A stretch of DNA of 64,000 nt, taken from Luidia sarsii. Lineage: Eukaryota > Echinodermata > Asteroidea > Paxillosida > Luidiidae. The stretch spans positions 1,624,590 through 1,688,589 of the forward strand of contig OX465104.1 in assembly GCA_949987565.1 (NCBI GenBank). Reading direction: 5' to 3'. This document shows positions 48,974 to 61,499 of the stretch, in pieces. The notes under the pieces are model-generated. The model was not told the DNA's origin. It made no database searches and saw only the letters and a program-made list of their open reading frames with translations. The position numbers and the translations under genes were made by a program. Within the stretch, counting starts at the first letter, position 1. The number at the start of each line of letters is the position of its first letter.

Positions 48974-49296
48974 TCGTCAACACTTCACGTGTGAGGATGG
49001 CGGTCATGTACAAAATAATGGTTACGACATCCATGCGACATCTGACACTGCAGTGACACTGACAGTGACAAATGACATCCGTGGGACGCCAGAATTCCCC
49101 CAGAATCTCAGCTATGAATTGTATCAGCGGTGTGTTTATCCTGGGGGTTGTTGGAGCGTAAATGTTGCTGCCGAGTGGGCTGACGAAGTGGGTGTTGCGA
49201 GAACGACGGGTTCGGGGTTGTTTTCGTTGGTCGTGCTTGGGTGACCCGGGGCCGGGTCCTTGTCGCCTGGTGGCACGAGGTCGTTGTGCCACTGCC

Positions 49297-52200
49297 ATGG
49301 CACGGGGCACCCTTGTCCTGAATGTCGCCGAGAAGAATGACGCGGCCAAATCTCTGGCCGACCTGATGTCCAGGGGAACGTTCAGAAGGGTGAGACAAGT
49401 TCGAATTATTTCACATGGTAAAAAAAGTAAAACCATTGATTGAGGATGAAAAAAAATTAATACTAATATTACTAATACTAATAAATAGTAAAATTAATAC
49501 TAATAGTAATTAACTAAAACTTTACTGGGGTCTTTCAAGTTTACCTCGCGGGCCCTTTGGCCTTGGTAAACGGTGTTTTTTGTCACTAAGTGACAGCATG
49601 GTGACAGTGACACTGGGTGTCAACTGTCAATGTCAGTTAATAATAATAATAATAAAATAAAATAAAAGTAAATAAAGTAAATAAAAAGGAAAAACTGACT
49701 GGGACTTTGTGAATAATCTTTTTTTAATTTGCAAAAAAAACAGTTTGACGACCAGTACCGTACTCGAACCTGATGATAATGATACTACCTCTGGAGTCTG
49801 GTTTTGCATACCAGTGCTGTTAATCTTACTAAAACTAAGTAGTAATATACTTTAGTCTTACTTACTACTTAGTCCGAGTAACTTGGACCCTTACAATCGC
49901 CCTTTTTTTTTTTATTAAAAAAAAGGGCGATTGTAAATGTAAGGGTCCAAGTTACTCGGACTAAGTCTTACTCTAGTCTTGGTCTTACCATCCGAGCTAT
50001 CCATCCATTAGAAAGATGGTGGCCTTCCCCAAAAAACTAGTCTTTGCCAGTGTGGGGGTGCCAGTCTCACAATAAATACCATTTACCAGTTACTAGCTAC
50101 AGTCATCATACTTAGTTGTAGCCATAATCCCCCTTAAATGACTTGATATTTAACTTTCATATAATGGAGTGTTAGAAAAATGTAGGCCCTAACTGGCCTA
50201 AGTTGTCCAAATTCCAACATTAAAATGAAAAATTAAAGCCCTGACATTTTGTTCATATCAGGACCCTCCTCTGCCTTTGAGAAAAGTCCAGCTAGCGCTA
50301 GGATTGAAACGTCAGCCACTGTCACTTTTTGAGTAAAATTTTATAAATTTTCAGGCCCACTAAATTTTAATCAGTAATTTTAGTCAGTAAGCAGTTTGCA
50401 ACATTTTTGTATATCACCTTAAAAATGTATAAAAAGTTAAAAACCCATAGATGCTTTATAGATAATATAGGTGCTGTATCTTGGCTAAGCCTAGCGATGC
50501 TAACTTTAGATCATACGAAAAGCAGCCAACCCTTCCTCTTTGATTTTGTAACAGCAATTACAGGTTTTTTTTGCCAATTGAATTTTCTCCGCATTTCTCC
50601 CGTCCGTTTAGAGAGAGGGCTACTCCAAATTCAACAAGATTTATCAGTACAACTACAACCTGTTCAACCAGGACTGTAGCATGACGATGACATCGGTGTC
50701 CGGCCATCTCCTCAACTACGAGTTCGTCTCGGCATACAAGAAATGGTGAGCAGACAGCGTCAGTGTCATTTGCACCTCTGGGTCTCTTCTCTCTTTCAAA
50801 GGGCACTGAGTAATATTCTCCCTCTGCAGGAACCGCAATTTCATATCTGACTTGAATTTGGGACATTTCGCATATTTTGTAATTTACTTATGCAATAGTT
50901 CTTTTTCCATTGATATATTTTGTATTTTTTTGTTTTCTGTTATCCAATTAGTTTGGAGAGCCCCCTGACAGAAACTAGTTTCTTTTGGGCAATCCTGCGG
51001 GAGTTAATTGGATGTTGTTTCTGTTATTGTTGTAGTCTGTTTGTATGTTTGTTGTTGTTGTTGTTGTTATTGTGTTGTTGTTGTTGTTTTAATTTATTTT
51101 TGTATTGATTTTGTATTGTTTTCCACTTCTTTGTGTGCTGTGATGTGAATGCTGTACATATATCCCAAAAATGAAATAAATAAATGAATAAATAAATATA
51201 AAATTTAGTGGGCCTAACGTTTCGATCCTAGCAGGACCTTTCTCAAAGGCAGAGTCTCTGCCTTTGAGAAAGGTCCTTTTGAGAAAGGTCCTGCTAGGAT
51301 CGAAACGTTAGGCCCACTAAATTTTAGATTTACTTTTTGGTAATTTTAGTCAGTGGGCAGTTTGCAACATTTTTGTATATCACCTTGAATAAATAAATAA
51401 ACGGAAAAAGCTGCATCCACTTTGTGTGATCCCCGAGCTGCCATAGCCAGGATTACAACAATCGGTCATTTGCATTGTGAATGAAAGCGGGGGTGTGATC
51501 CCTGGAGACATACGGCAGTTAATGGTTGAATTGCTTCTGACTGGCGCCCCACCCCGGCAAAGACTAGTAGACTATTAGGGAGAGCCACCATCTAAGGGCT
51601 GGATAGCTCAGATGGAAGAGCACTGGTCTGGTACGGTAATCCAAAGGTCTCGGGTTCAAGTCCCTGTCCAGTCAAAGTTTTCTTTCCACCCCCCCCCCCC
51701 AAAAAAAATATAGCTTTTTGATAGCTTTTGCATAAATAAAATTGAAATGAAGCGAAGGCAGTTTGAATGACTGGACTGGGGACCAAAACCATATACCTAA
51801 TTTTTCGAATTTGTTCCAAGTCAGTTTTTCATTGATTTGGTTCAGTGACAGAAACTGTTGACAGCAAAAAGTTCCAAGTCAGATCTGGATCATTGTTTTT
51901 TTTTCAGGCATAGCTGCAACCCAGTGGCACTCTTCAACGCGGAGGTGTACAAAGGTTGCCCGGACAACTACAAGGACATCAAGGTAACGCTTTTCCACCG
52001 ATTGATTCGCGGTACTCACAGTCACCCCTCCCTGTGTTTGCAGTGGTCTGTTAGGGCCTCTATGTAATATTATTAGCGAGCTTTCGTTTTTACGACGGAG
52101 AAATCTAGTTCGGTAATTCGAGCCGAACATAGATCTGCGCATGCGCGACAACCTGCAAGTCCCCGTACCGTTGAAATCTGGGACCGTTGAGTGGGGAAAT

Positions 52201-55200
52201 AGCGTCCGGTCCAGAACACAACGCACAGCAGTCGGCTACTGCGTTACGTAACAATTGACCAATCCTGCGTGTGTAATTTGATACTCAGTGCAGTGCTGTG
52301 CAGTGCCCTGCATGCAGTGTGTATACCCGTCGCGTAAACAGAACGAAACTGCTTCCAAACAGGACGGGAGCTTGGGTGCGGGAACGGTTGCGGTCTGTGA
52401 AATCTCCCGTACAGCTCTCCGTCGTTAAACCAAAGCTCGTTATTGACGCTACTCGGGCCGAACTCGGCTCGAGACGTTGTGATCACGGGTTTTTGCAATG
52501 TTAGACATTCTCTTTTGCCATCCAGCCCTATCCTGGGCAGCACGAACCGCCTGGTCGTGTTGGAGGCCGATGGCATTGAGGTCGTCTATGATCTGTGATA
52601 TGTAGGTGCAGCGCAGGCTTCCACCCTGACGAAAGGGTTCTGATGGTTGGTTGAGTGGGTTCAGGAAGACAGCGAGAGGCACCTCTGGTCTCGGCAGTGC
52701 ATGACCAACTAAGTGGAGGCGATTTCTTTCTTTTTTTTACCATCGCGAAGGAAACCAGTGTGACATCGGCAGGAAGCGACGTAAGACTTCCCGACAGCAT
52801 ATACGGACAAAATCTGGCACCAGTGGCTTGCCACTGATCTAGTATGCAAAACCATAGGTCTCAGGTTCAAGTCCTGGTCCAGTCAAAGTTTTCTTTGCCA
52901 TTTTTCAAAATTGAAAAAGGTAATAGATTTTTTTATTTTTTTATCTTAAAACAAAACAAATATTGTGGCTTTGTCTCTTAGAATTTTTTTTTATTATTTT
53001 TTTAAAACTTTTTTTTATCTTTAAACAAAACAAATATTGTGGCTTCGTCTCTTTCAGAGGACCCTGGAGTCAGAGGCCAGTAAGCATGATGTCCTCGTCA
53101 TCTGGACGGACGGAGACAGAGAGGGGGAGAACATTGGCTTTGAGATCATCGATGTCTGCAAAGCCGGTGAGGAACTGAAGGCCCAGCCGGAAAGGGTGGC
53201 AGGGGCGAAGGAAGATTAAAAAAAAACTTGGCTTTGGCTCGGGCTTAGGCTTGGAAACTATCTTGGGCTATGGCTTGGGTGCTCAGTGCTTTGCCCGATT
53301 GTCTGCTGAAAAAATATTCAGGCAGCTCGAGTGGGATTCGAACCAGCGACATCATATTCCGTCCACTTGAGGCGGGCCGTCATTGTTTGTGAGGCAGGCC
53401 TTCTCACAGTTTAATATGTAGGACAGGGTTCTCTTACTTTCAATGGACCACCTCGGGTGTTTGTTTCCAAAACTTGTGACCTCAGGGGTCAAAGTTTAAG
53501 CTCCAAACCCTTTCCTTATGACATGACGTTGTCAGCTGTGGATAGGTCCGCTTTCATTCGACGGTTTGGGTTCACCAGGGTTTCCCCTGCATATTAAATT
53601 ATGAGGCGACCCGCCTCTTTCTCTTTTAACGGACCACCTCGGGTGGTTGTTAGCAAAATCATGCTTGGAAATAATGTGTGCAAAAGGGCTGTGTATCTGA
53701 TGTTCCCTTGCACTTGAGTGTGTATTTCTACATGGACATGAACATAATACAGTGCTTTAGACTCATTTCCTATCCAATCTATGACACATTGAACCTCAAA
53801 ATAACACATCCACAATATACCAAACCACATCCACAATATACCAAGCCACATCCACAATATACCAAACCACATCCACAATATACCAAACCACATCCACAAT
53901 ATACCAAACCACATCCACAATATACCAAACCACATCCACTGTGCAAATAAATCATTGGTTGCCACCTCAGACTCACACAATTCCAGGGGCAACCATGATT
54001 CAGGAGAAACCTTGAGGGACCTCAGTCTCTGATGTGAAGCAGCTTCACTTCACCCAGCATGTATTTTTTTTCCCCCTCCTCTCTTCTCACAGTGAAACCG
54101 CAGCTCGATGTGTACCGGGCGAGATTCTCGGAGATAACGCCGCAGTGAGTTTTACCCGCAGAGCCGTGATTCAGATTGTCGTCTGCTGATTGAATTACTT
54201 GAATGGGGGGGGCCTGGCTACCAATAGGGTCGTTCCCACTACGAAAATAATCGTTATTTGAATCGCGAGTCCAAAACCGGGGGTTTTTTTTGGTTGTGTT
54301 CACACAGGCCAAATAATCGCGTCGCAAATAAACGCCAGCCGATTGCGGTTAGCATGTGGTCGTGCGGAAATGGCAGGACTCGCTGACGAACGTAAATAAA
54401 CCCTGTGCTGCACTTCCTGGCAGTAAGCTGCTGGCTGGAAATGCCATGCTTGCGCAATGTATCGTGGGCTTAAAAAAAAAAACGGTGCGCGATTTGGGCG
54501 GAGCGTTCCCACACACATCGCGTTGCAAATAAACTCTAAGTGGAGTCCAAATTGCGATTCAAATCTCACTTATAATCGTGTTTATTGTGTCCCCCACACG
54601 CAAAAAGAGTGGAGTTTGAATCGCGATTCAAATTGCGATCCAAATAATCGCTTTTATTTGGTGTAGTGGGAACGGCCCTTATGAAATAGCATACATTCCC
54701 GCATATAAGGCGCACTTTGGACACCAGTGTACTTGTAGCTTTTGTCAAGGGATTATTCGCCCCAAAAGAAGAGGGGCCCATCGTGCATTGTCAAAGGAGC
54801 ATAGGGGGATTGTCCTTGTGTACATCCTCACCAAGTAGCCCCTGCACTGATGGCCTTAGTAAGACCATAGACTAGCAAATCTTTGAGGTGGCCGGCCTCA
54901 ACTGAGAGTACAATTTGCGGTGAAGGCAGCGGGTGGATTACCTGACGACCGTTGGGCTGTGGGACATGCCGGCGGCCCTGTCTCCCGTGGCAGCGTGGTA
55001 TTCCTGTATCATCCACAGTAGAGGTCCCACGAAAGTGCAATTGTTGCTGCTTATCTGCCAATTCATTAAAGGTCCTGCTTGGATAATTATTATATTTATT
55101 TTTTTTAGGGGGGGGGGTCAATGGTTCTGTTTAGTACCCACCACCTCTTCCCAAAAGCAGATCATCTGATGCAGCGTTACCACAAAAGTCTCGCTTGTAT

Positions 55201-58200
55201 CATACAAAGGCCTTTTCACACTATGAATGTTGAACACGTGTTGAAACTTACACGGGTCCGACATGGGTCCGACCCGTGTTGAATTCAACACGGGTCACTC
55301 TCGCCGCGGTTTCACACTACGCAACGCCACACCGGCATTTTCTCAACCCGTGTAATGCTTCGACCCGTGTAATGCGTGATGGTTTCACACTACACGCGGC
55401 GTCGAACTTTCAACACGGGTCCAATCTGAAAACCCCCATAATGCATTGCGGCGCGTCACGGCACTGTATTGCTGACTTCTCGAATCTCAACCCACCTCCC
55501 GAGCAGGGTTGGTTTCAACACGGGTCGAGCGCTCTACACGGGTCCGACCCGTGTTGAAATGTTGTAGTGTGAAAAGGTCGGCCATTTCAACACGGGTCCA
55601 ACCCATGTTCAACTGAGATGTGAAAAGGCCTCAAATTTTTGGGTATAATTTTTTTTGGGGGTGGGGGTCAATGGTTCTGTTAAGAACCCCTCACCTCTTC
55701 TCTAAAACACACAAAAGTGTCGTTTGTATCGTACAATCCTCCACCGCTAGTTCTTTCACAGCGAGAATCATCAACGCATCAGCGAATCGTTGTTGTTTTT
55801 TTCCGCTTTCTGGCACGGATTGGCTGGTCGGTGCGATGCTCAATTGCTCCTGCGTATTTGATCGTGCTCCTCTCCCTGTAGGTCCATCGCCACGGCCTGC
55901 AGGAACCTCGGCCGGCCGGATGAGAGAATCACCAAAGCGGTAGATGTCCGCCAACAGCTCGACCTCAGGATAGGTAGGAAGCAGTCCGTTGGGTTTGTTG
56001 GTTGGTTCATTTTTTTATTTTTTTTATTAAATAAATTTGTTAAAATTATTCTAAAAAAATATTTATTTATTTTTAAGAATTTTTTTTTTTTTTTTTTTTC
56101 ACCCTGCCCCAGAATATTGCCATATTGTGTGTCACCGAAATTCTCCAAGGCAGGAAGGGGTCCATCCGAGGACCCCGGTTTTTTTTGTAATTCTTAATTT
56201 TTAAAAGAAAATACCGGTAGATATCAATTCTGGCAATCCTCCATGCAATTCCGGCTCAAGACCCTGCAGGGCCCAAGGCGGGAACTGTTAAAAGGCGGGA
56301 ACAAGGGATGCTGCACTGGATCCTAGTTGTGGGTGAACTGTGTGTGTGCTCACTCAGGTGTGTCATATGTAGTTGTCTGCTTGGAGGGTGAACAACTGTT
56401 GCCAAGGTTGGAATCCAGCATTCTCCTGAAGACGAGCAGAGTACACTGTTCGAAACGTCGAGTTCCTCCGGTTCTTTTCAGAACCACACTTACTCACAAA
56501 AGATAAATTACATGGTGTCACCGCAAACCTATTTATCCTGCTATTCTCACCATGCAAACCTTCAAATCTCATTTGAGTTTAAGTGATATTCAAAAATGTT
56601 GCAAACTGCTTACTGACTAAAATTACCAAAATGCAAATCTTAAAATTTAGTGGGCCTGACATTTCGATCCTAGCAGGACCTTTTTCAAAGGCAGAGTGAC
56701 AAGGACAAAACAGATACATGTACACGAAGGAAGGGGGAAGAGAGTGAATAGGACACGGATGAGAAACAAAGGACAAAGAGTAAAGCTGGTAGGGAGAGAT
56801 CAAAGGGAAGGGCAAGGAGTAGGGTAGGGATTAGTGAGAAGAGGGGGAAAGATCAAAGAGAGAAGTGTGAAGGAGTGAACACAAAAGAAGGATTATCAGA
56901 AAGCTGTATGGCGTTAGTCATTACCCGTCCGAAGACGCTTCATCCACATTTACTCACGGCTAAGACGGACAGCATTACTACGGTGACCAAGTGATTCTAT
57001 GCCCAGTACACTCATATCTGATATCGAATGATCAGGGAGATTGAAGTGATACCCAACAGGGGTGTCCATTTTACCAGTTTTGATTGTAGACCTATGGCCA
57101 TAGATACGTTTTTTGAGGGTGTTTTTGGTCTCGCCAACATACTGAACTTTACAAAATGAGATGAGGTATATGATGTTTGAGGTAGTGCACGTGATAGAGT
57201 CATAGGTGGTGTGGGTAGTTCCAGAAGAATGTCCATTGAGAGAGTCTATTTCCTTGACATGTATCTTGCATTTGAGTTTGTTGAAATCGACCGCAGGTCA
57301 GCTACCTAATTTTGACTGCTGTGATTGACATACGAGAGAAGAAGTAACGGTCCTTTGCTGTCCTCTCTCTCCCGCCCTTCTCTTCTCCGCCTCTCCCATA
57401 GGTGCCGCCTTCACCCGCTTCCAGACCCTGAGGCTGTGCAAGGTCTTCCCCTCGGTCCGGTCCTGGACGGCCAGCTGATCAGCTTCGGCAGCTGTCAGTT
57501 CCCCACGCTGGGCTTCGTGGTGGAGCGCTACAAGCAGGTGGAGGCCTTCATACCGGAGCCCTTCTACAAGATCAGAGGTGAGGGCCGAGATTTGACGGAT
57601 TGACGCTCTCTCGCGTTTCAATTTTGAAAAGTTTTGGAACTTTGACTGAAACTGAGACCTCTGGGTTTTGCGGACCAGTGTTTTTACCATCTAAACTGTC
57701 CAGCCCTTAGATGAGATTCACCACTTCCTCTCATTTCAATTTTGAAAAAATGGCCAAAAAAACTTTGACTTGACAGGGATTTGAACCTGAGACCTCTGGT
57801 TTTGCACAGCGGCGCTCTTACCATCTGAGCTATCCAGCCCTTAGATGAGATTCACCACTTCGTCTCATTTCAATTTTGAAAAAAATGGCCAAGAAAACTT
57901 TGACTGGACCCTGATATCAACCATTCAACCCGAGGCCTCTGGTTTTGCTCTCCAGAACTCTCACCATCTGAACTATCCTGCCCTAATAGATTCAAATTCA
58001 CAACTCCCTCTCAATGGCAAAGAAAACTTTACCTGGATCGAGAGCTTTGAAAAAAAGGGGCAAAGAAAACACTTACTGGATCGAGAAATTTGAAATGAAT
58101 TGGCAAAGAAAAATTTCGACTGGATCGAGAATTTTGAACAGAAAAAAAATGCTAAGAAAGATGAGATTTACTACTTCCTCTCATTTCAATGTTGAAACTT

Positions 58201-58740
58201 TTGAAACTTTGACTGGCCCTGTCATTTTGAAGTCTCTCCCTAACTCCTTTCCTTTCCTCTTCCCTCATCTCTCCTCCTGACCTCCTCCCCAAGTCTCCCA
58301 CGAGATGGACGACATCAAGGTGGAGTTCAACTGGAAGAGGCAGCGGCTCTTCCACCGTCTGGCCTGCGAGGTGCTGCACGAGGTCTGTCTGGAAGACCCC
58401 CTGGCCACTGTCACGGACGTCAGTAGCCGGAGTAAGAGCAAATGGAGGCCGCTGCCCCTGGACACAGTGGTGAGAAGAAGAAGAAGAAAATCAAAACACA
58501 AGACAGAAAGGAAGTCCTCGAAACTGACATTTCTGTAGCAATTTTTGGCTCTCCTTTTTCAAAACAATTTTGAAAGAATGGCAAAGAATGGTGTCGATCC
58601 TCTCTCCCCCTCTTTCCCTCTCTCTCTCTCACTCTCTCTCCCCCCTCTCTCTCTTTCTCTCTCCTTGTCTCTCTCCCTCTCTCCCTCTCCCCCTCTTTCC
58701 CTCTCTCTCTCTCACTGTCTCTCCCCCCTCTCTCTCTGTC

Positions 58741-58782
<42 letters not shown>

Positions 58783-61465
58783 CTTCCCCCTCTCTCTCTC
58801 TCTCTCTCTCTCCCTCTCTCCCTCTCTCCCTCTTCCCCTCTCTCACTCTCTCCCTCTCTCCCTCTCTCCCTCTCTCCCTCTTCCCCTCTCTCACTCTCTC
58901 ACTCTCTCCCTCTCTCCCTCTCTCCCTCTCTCCCTCTCTCCCTCTCTCCCTCTCTCCCTCTCTCCCTCTCTCCCTCTCTCCCTCTCTCCCTCTCTCCCTC
59001 TCTCCCTCTCTCCCTCTCTCCCTCCCCCTCATTCCCTCTCTCTCTCTCTCAATCTGTCTCTAAAAGACCGACAGGCATTCTGGCTTTCAAAAAGTCCTGC
59101 TACGATCAAAACGTCAGGCCCTCAAAATGTTTGAATTAATTTTGATTTTTGATTTTTTTTTACATTTCTGTGCCTTGGTTGTCCCTGAAGAACTTGAGAG
59201 TAGTGTGTGGTACAGTACCTTCTCGCTGATCTTTTTTCCCTCACTTAGGAACTGGAGAAGTTGTCCTCGCGCAAGCTTCGCGTTGGTGCCAAGGAGACGA
59301 TGAAGATTGCCGAGAAGCTGTACACCAAGGGGTAGGTGTCGCTTTGTAGCCAATTCGCGCCATGACCTCCGAATTTACAGCGCCAGTGGTGCTGCTATGA
59401 AAGAAACAAACCAAAAAACCAAAGCCAGGTAGCTTGGGTGGGATTCGAACCCGCGACTCCTGCTTTAACCAGGCTCAGCTTTCTTTTCTTTTTTTCGGCA
59501 GTCAACTCAGTGGGCATTCAGTGCTTATCAAGTTGAGTAGGGCAAACCCTCGTTGAATTACATTCTCCTCGATGCAAACATCATATTCATAGATGTACCG
59601 GTAACATGATGTTTGCGTCAAGGTGAATGTAATTTAATGAGGTTTTTGCCCTTGCTCGACGTGATAAACAGTGAGTGCTCGGTGCTTTGCCCGATGCCTG
59701 ATAAAAATGTTCCAGGCAGCTCAGGCAGGATTCGAACCCACGACTCCCGCTTTCTAGTATGGTTGAAAAAAAAATCATATTATATCTATAATTTTGAAAT
59801 TATTTTTCAAAAGCTCCAAATTGCGTTTCAAATTGTCACGGTATTCACGGTATTCAAACCAGATTTTTTTTTTTTTTCAAACCCGTTTTTTTTTTTACAC
59901 ACCCTGCCCAGTTTTATTAGCTACCCTCGTACGGAGACCAACATGTTCCCCAAGGAGATGAACCTTTCCGACCTCATCCAGGAACAGACACAGGACCAGC
60001 GATGGGGACGTGAGTAACGACTCCAGGCGACTCGCAAGAAGTTCCCTCCCCCCTCCCCTCCGAAGCCACGAGCAAGTCAGCTCCCCGTCCATTGCACTGA
60101 ACCACTGACATTATCCCTGAGCCACTGTCACAGCCGTAGCCAATAGGTTCATATCTGGCTCTGTCACAACCTCAATCGGTTCGAGCGCAAGCGAAACTTT
60201 CTGGCTTGACATTTTGAAGAGAGAGATGTGTTTGCATGGCCTACCTACGCAATAAAACCGAACTTACAAACCTACCAGGGCCTGGCGTTTTGATCCTAGC
60301 AGGATATTTTGAAGGTAGAGAAGTGATACAATGTTAGCGACAGATGTTGGACAAGGAGGAAAGCTGATAGACTTCTGGATTAAAGGAGGGAAACTGGTAG
60401 ACATACCAGGATTAGATCAAAGGGAAGGGCAAGCAGTAGGGAAGGGATCAAAGGAGGAAAGCTGGTAGACAGACCAGGGTTACATCACAGGGAAGGGCAA
60501 GTAGTAGGGAAGGGATCAAAGGAGGAAAGCTGGTAGACAGACCAGGGTGAGATCAAAGGGAAGGGCAAGCAGTAGGGAAGGGATCAAAGGAGGAAAGCTG
60601 GTAGACAGACCAGGGTGAGATCAAAGGGAAGGGCAAGCAGTAGGGAAGGGATCAAAGGAGGAAAGCTGGTAGACAGACCAGGGTGAGATCAAAGGGAAGG
60701 GCAAGCAGTAGGGAAGGGATCAAAGGAGGAAAGCTGATAGACAGACCAGGGTTACATCACAGGGAAGGGCAAGTAGTAGGGAAGGGATCAAAGGAGGAAA
60801 GCTGGTAGACAGACCAGGGTGAGATCAAAGGGAAGGGCAAGCAGTAGGGAAGGGATCAAAGGAGGAAAGCTGGTAGACAAACCAGGGTGAGATCAAAGGG
60901 AAGGGCAAGTAGTAGGGAAGGGATCAAAGGAGGAAAGCTGGTTGACAAACCAGGGTGAGATCAAAGGGGAGGGCAAGCAGTAGGGAAGGGATCAAAGGAA
61001 GGTAGCTGGTAAACAGACCATGGTGAAATCAAACTCTCTCTCTCCCTCCTCTCCCACTCTATCTCTTTCTCTGCCCCTCTCTCTCTCTGCCCCTCTCTCT
61101 CTGCCCCTCTCTCTGCCCCTCTCTCTCTCCCTCCTCTCTCTCTCCCTCTCTCTCCCTCTCCCCTCTCTCTCCCTCCCTCTCTCTCTCTGTGCAGCCTTTG
61201 CGGCCGGCATCCTCCAAGAGGGTCCCACCCCTCGCCAAGGCAACAAGACGGACAACGCCCATCCGCCCATCCACCCCATCAAGTACACCAACACCCTGGA
61301 CGGCAACGACTTCAAGGTCTACGAGCTGATCGTCCGCCACTTCCTGGCCTGCTGCTCCAAGGTCAGTGTTGAAGAGGGGCGGATTGGAGGGGAGGGTTGG
61401 GGTAAATAACCTCCCGACCCTAACTTCCTAATCACCCCCAACTATGAGCTCCCGACCCCCCCCCC

Positions 61466-61499
<34 letters not shown>

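Larger units (their letters stand above)
48304..49296. other. divergent RPL10 / TOP3A promoter region
   Basis: About 1 kb separates the two start codons. Besides the RPL10 first exon and two GCGCCCTCT-like motifs it contains GCGCGCGCGC (near 48559) and a diverged repeat with GCCACTGGCTAGAGGCTGCC (about 48835-48925). The TOP3A 5' UTR should occupy part of 48970-49296. Confidence 0.55.

Noticed and set aside
52968..52974. Alternative acceptor (gtctcttag) 85 bp before TOP3A exon 4
   Set aside because: It copies the sequence before the real acceptor (ATATTGTGGCTT...) but is followed by a T-rich non-coding stretch; only 53058 continues the protein in phase.
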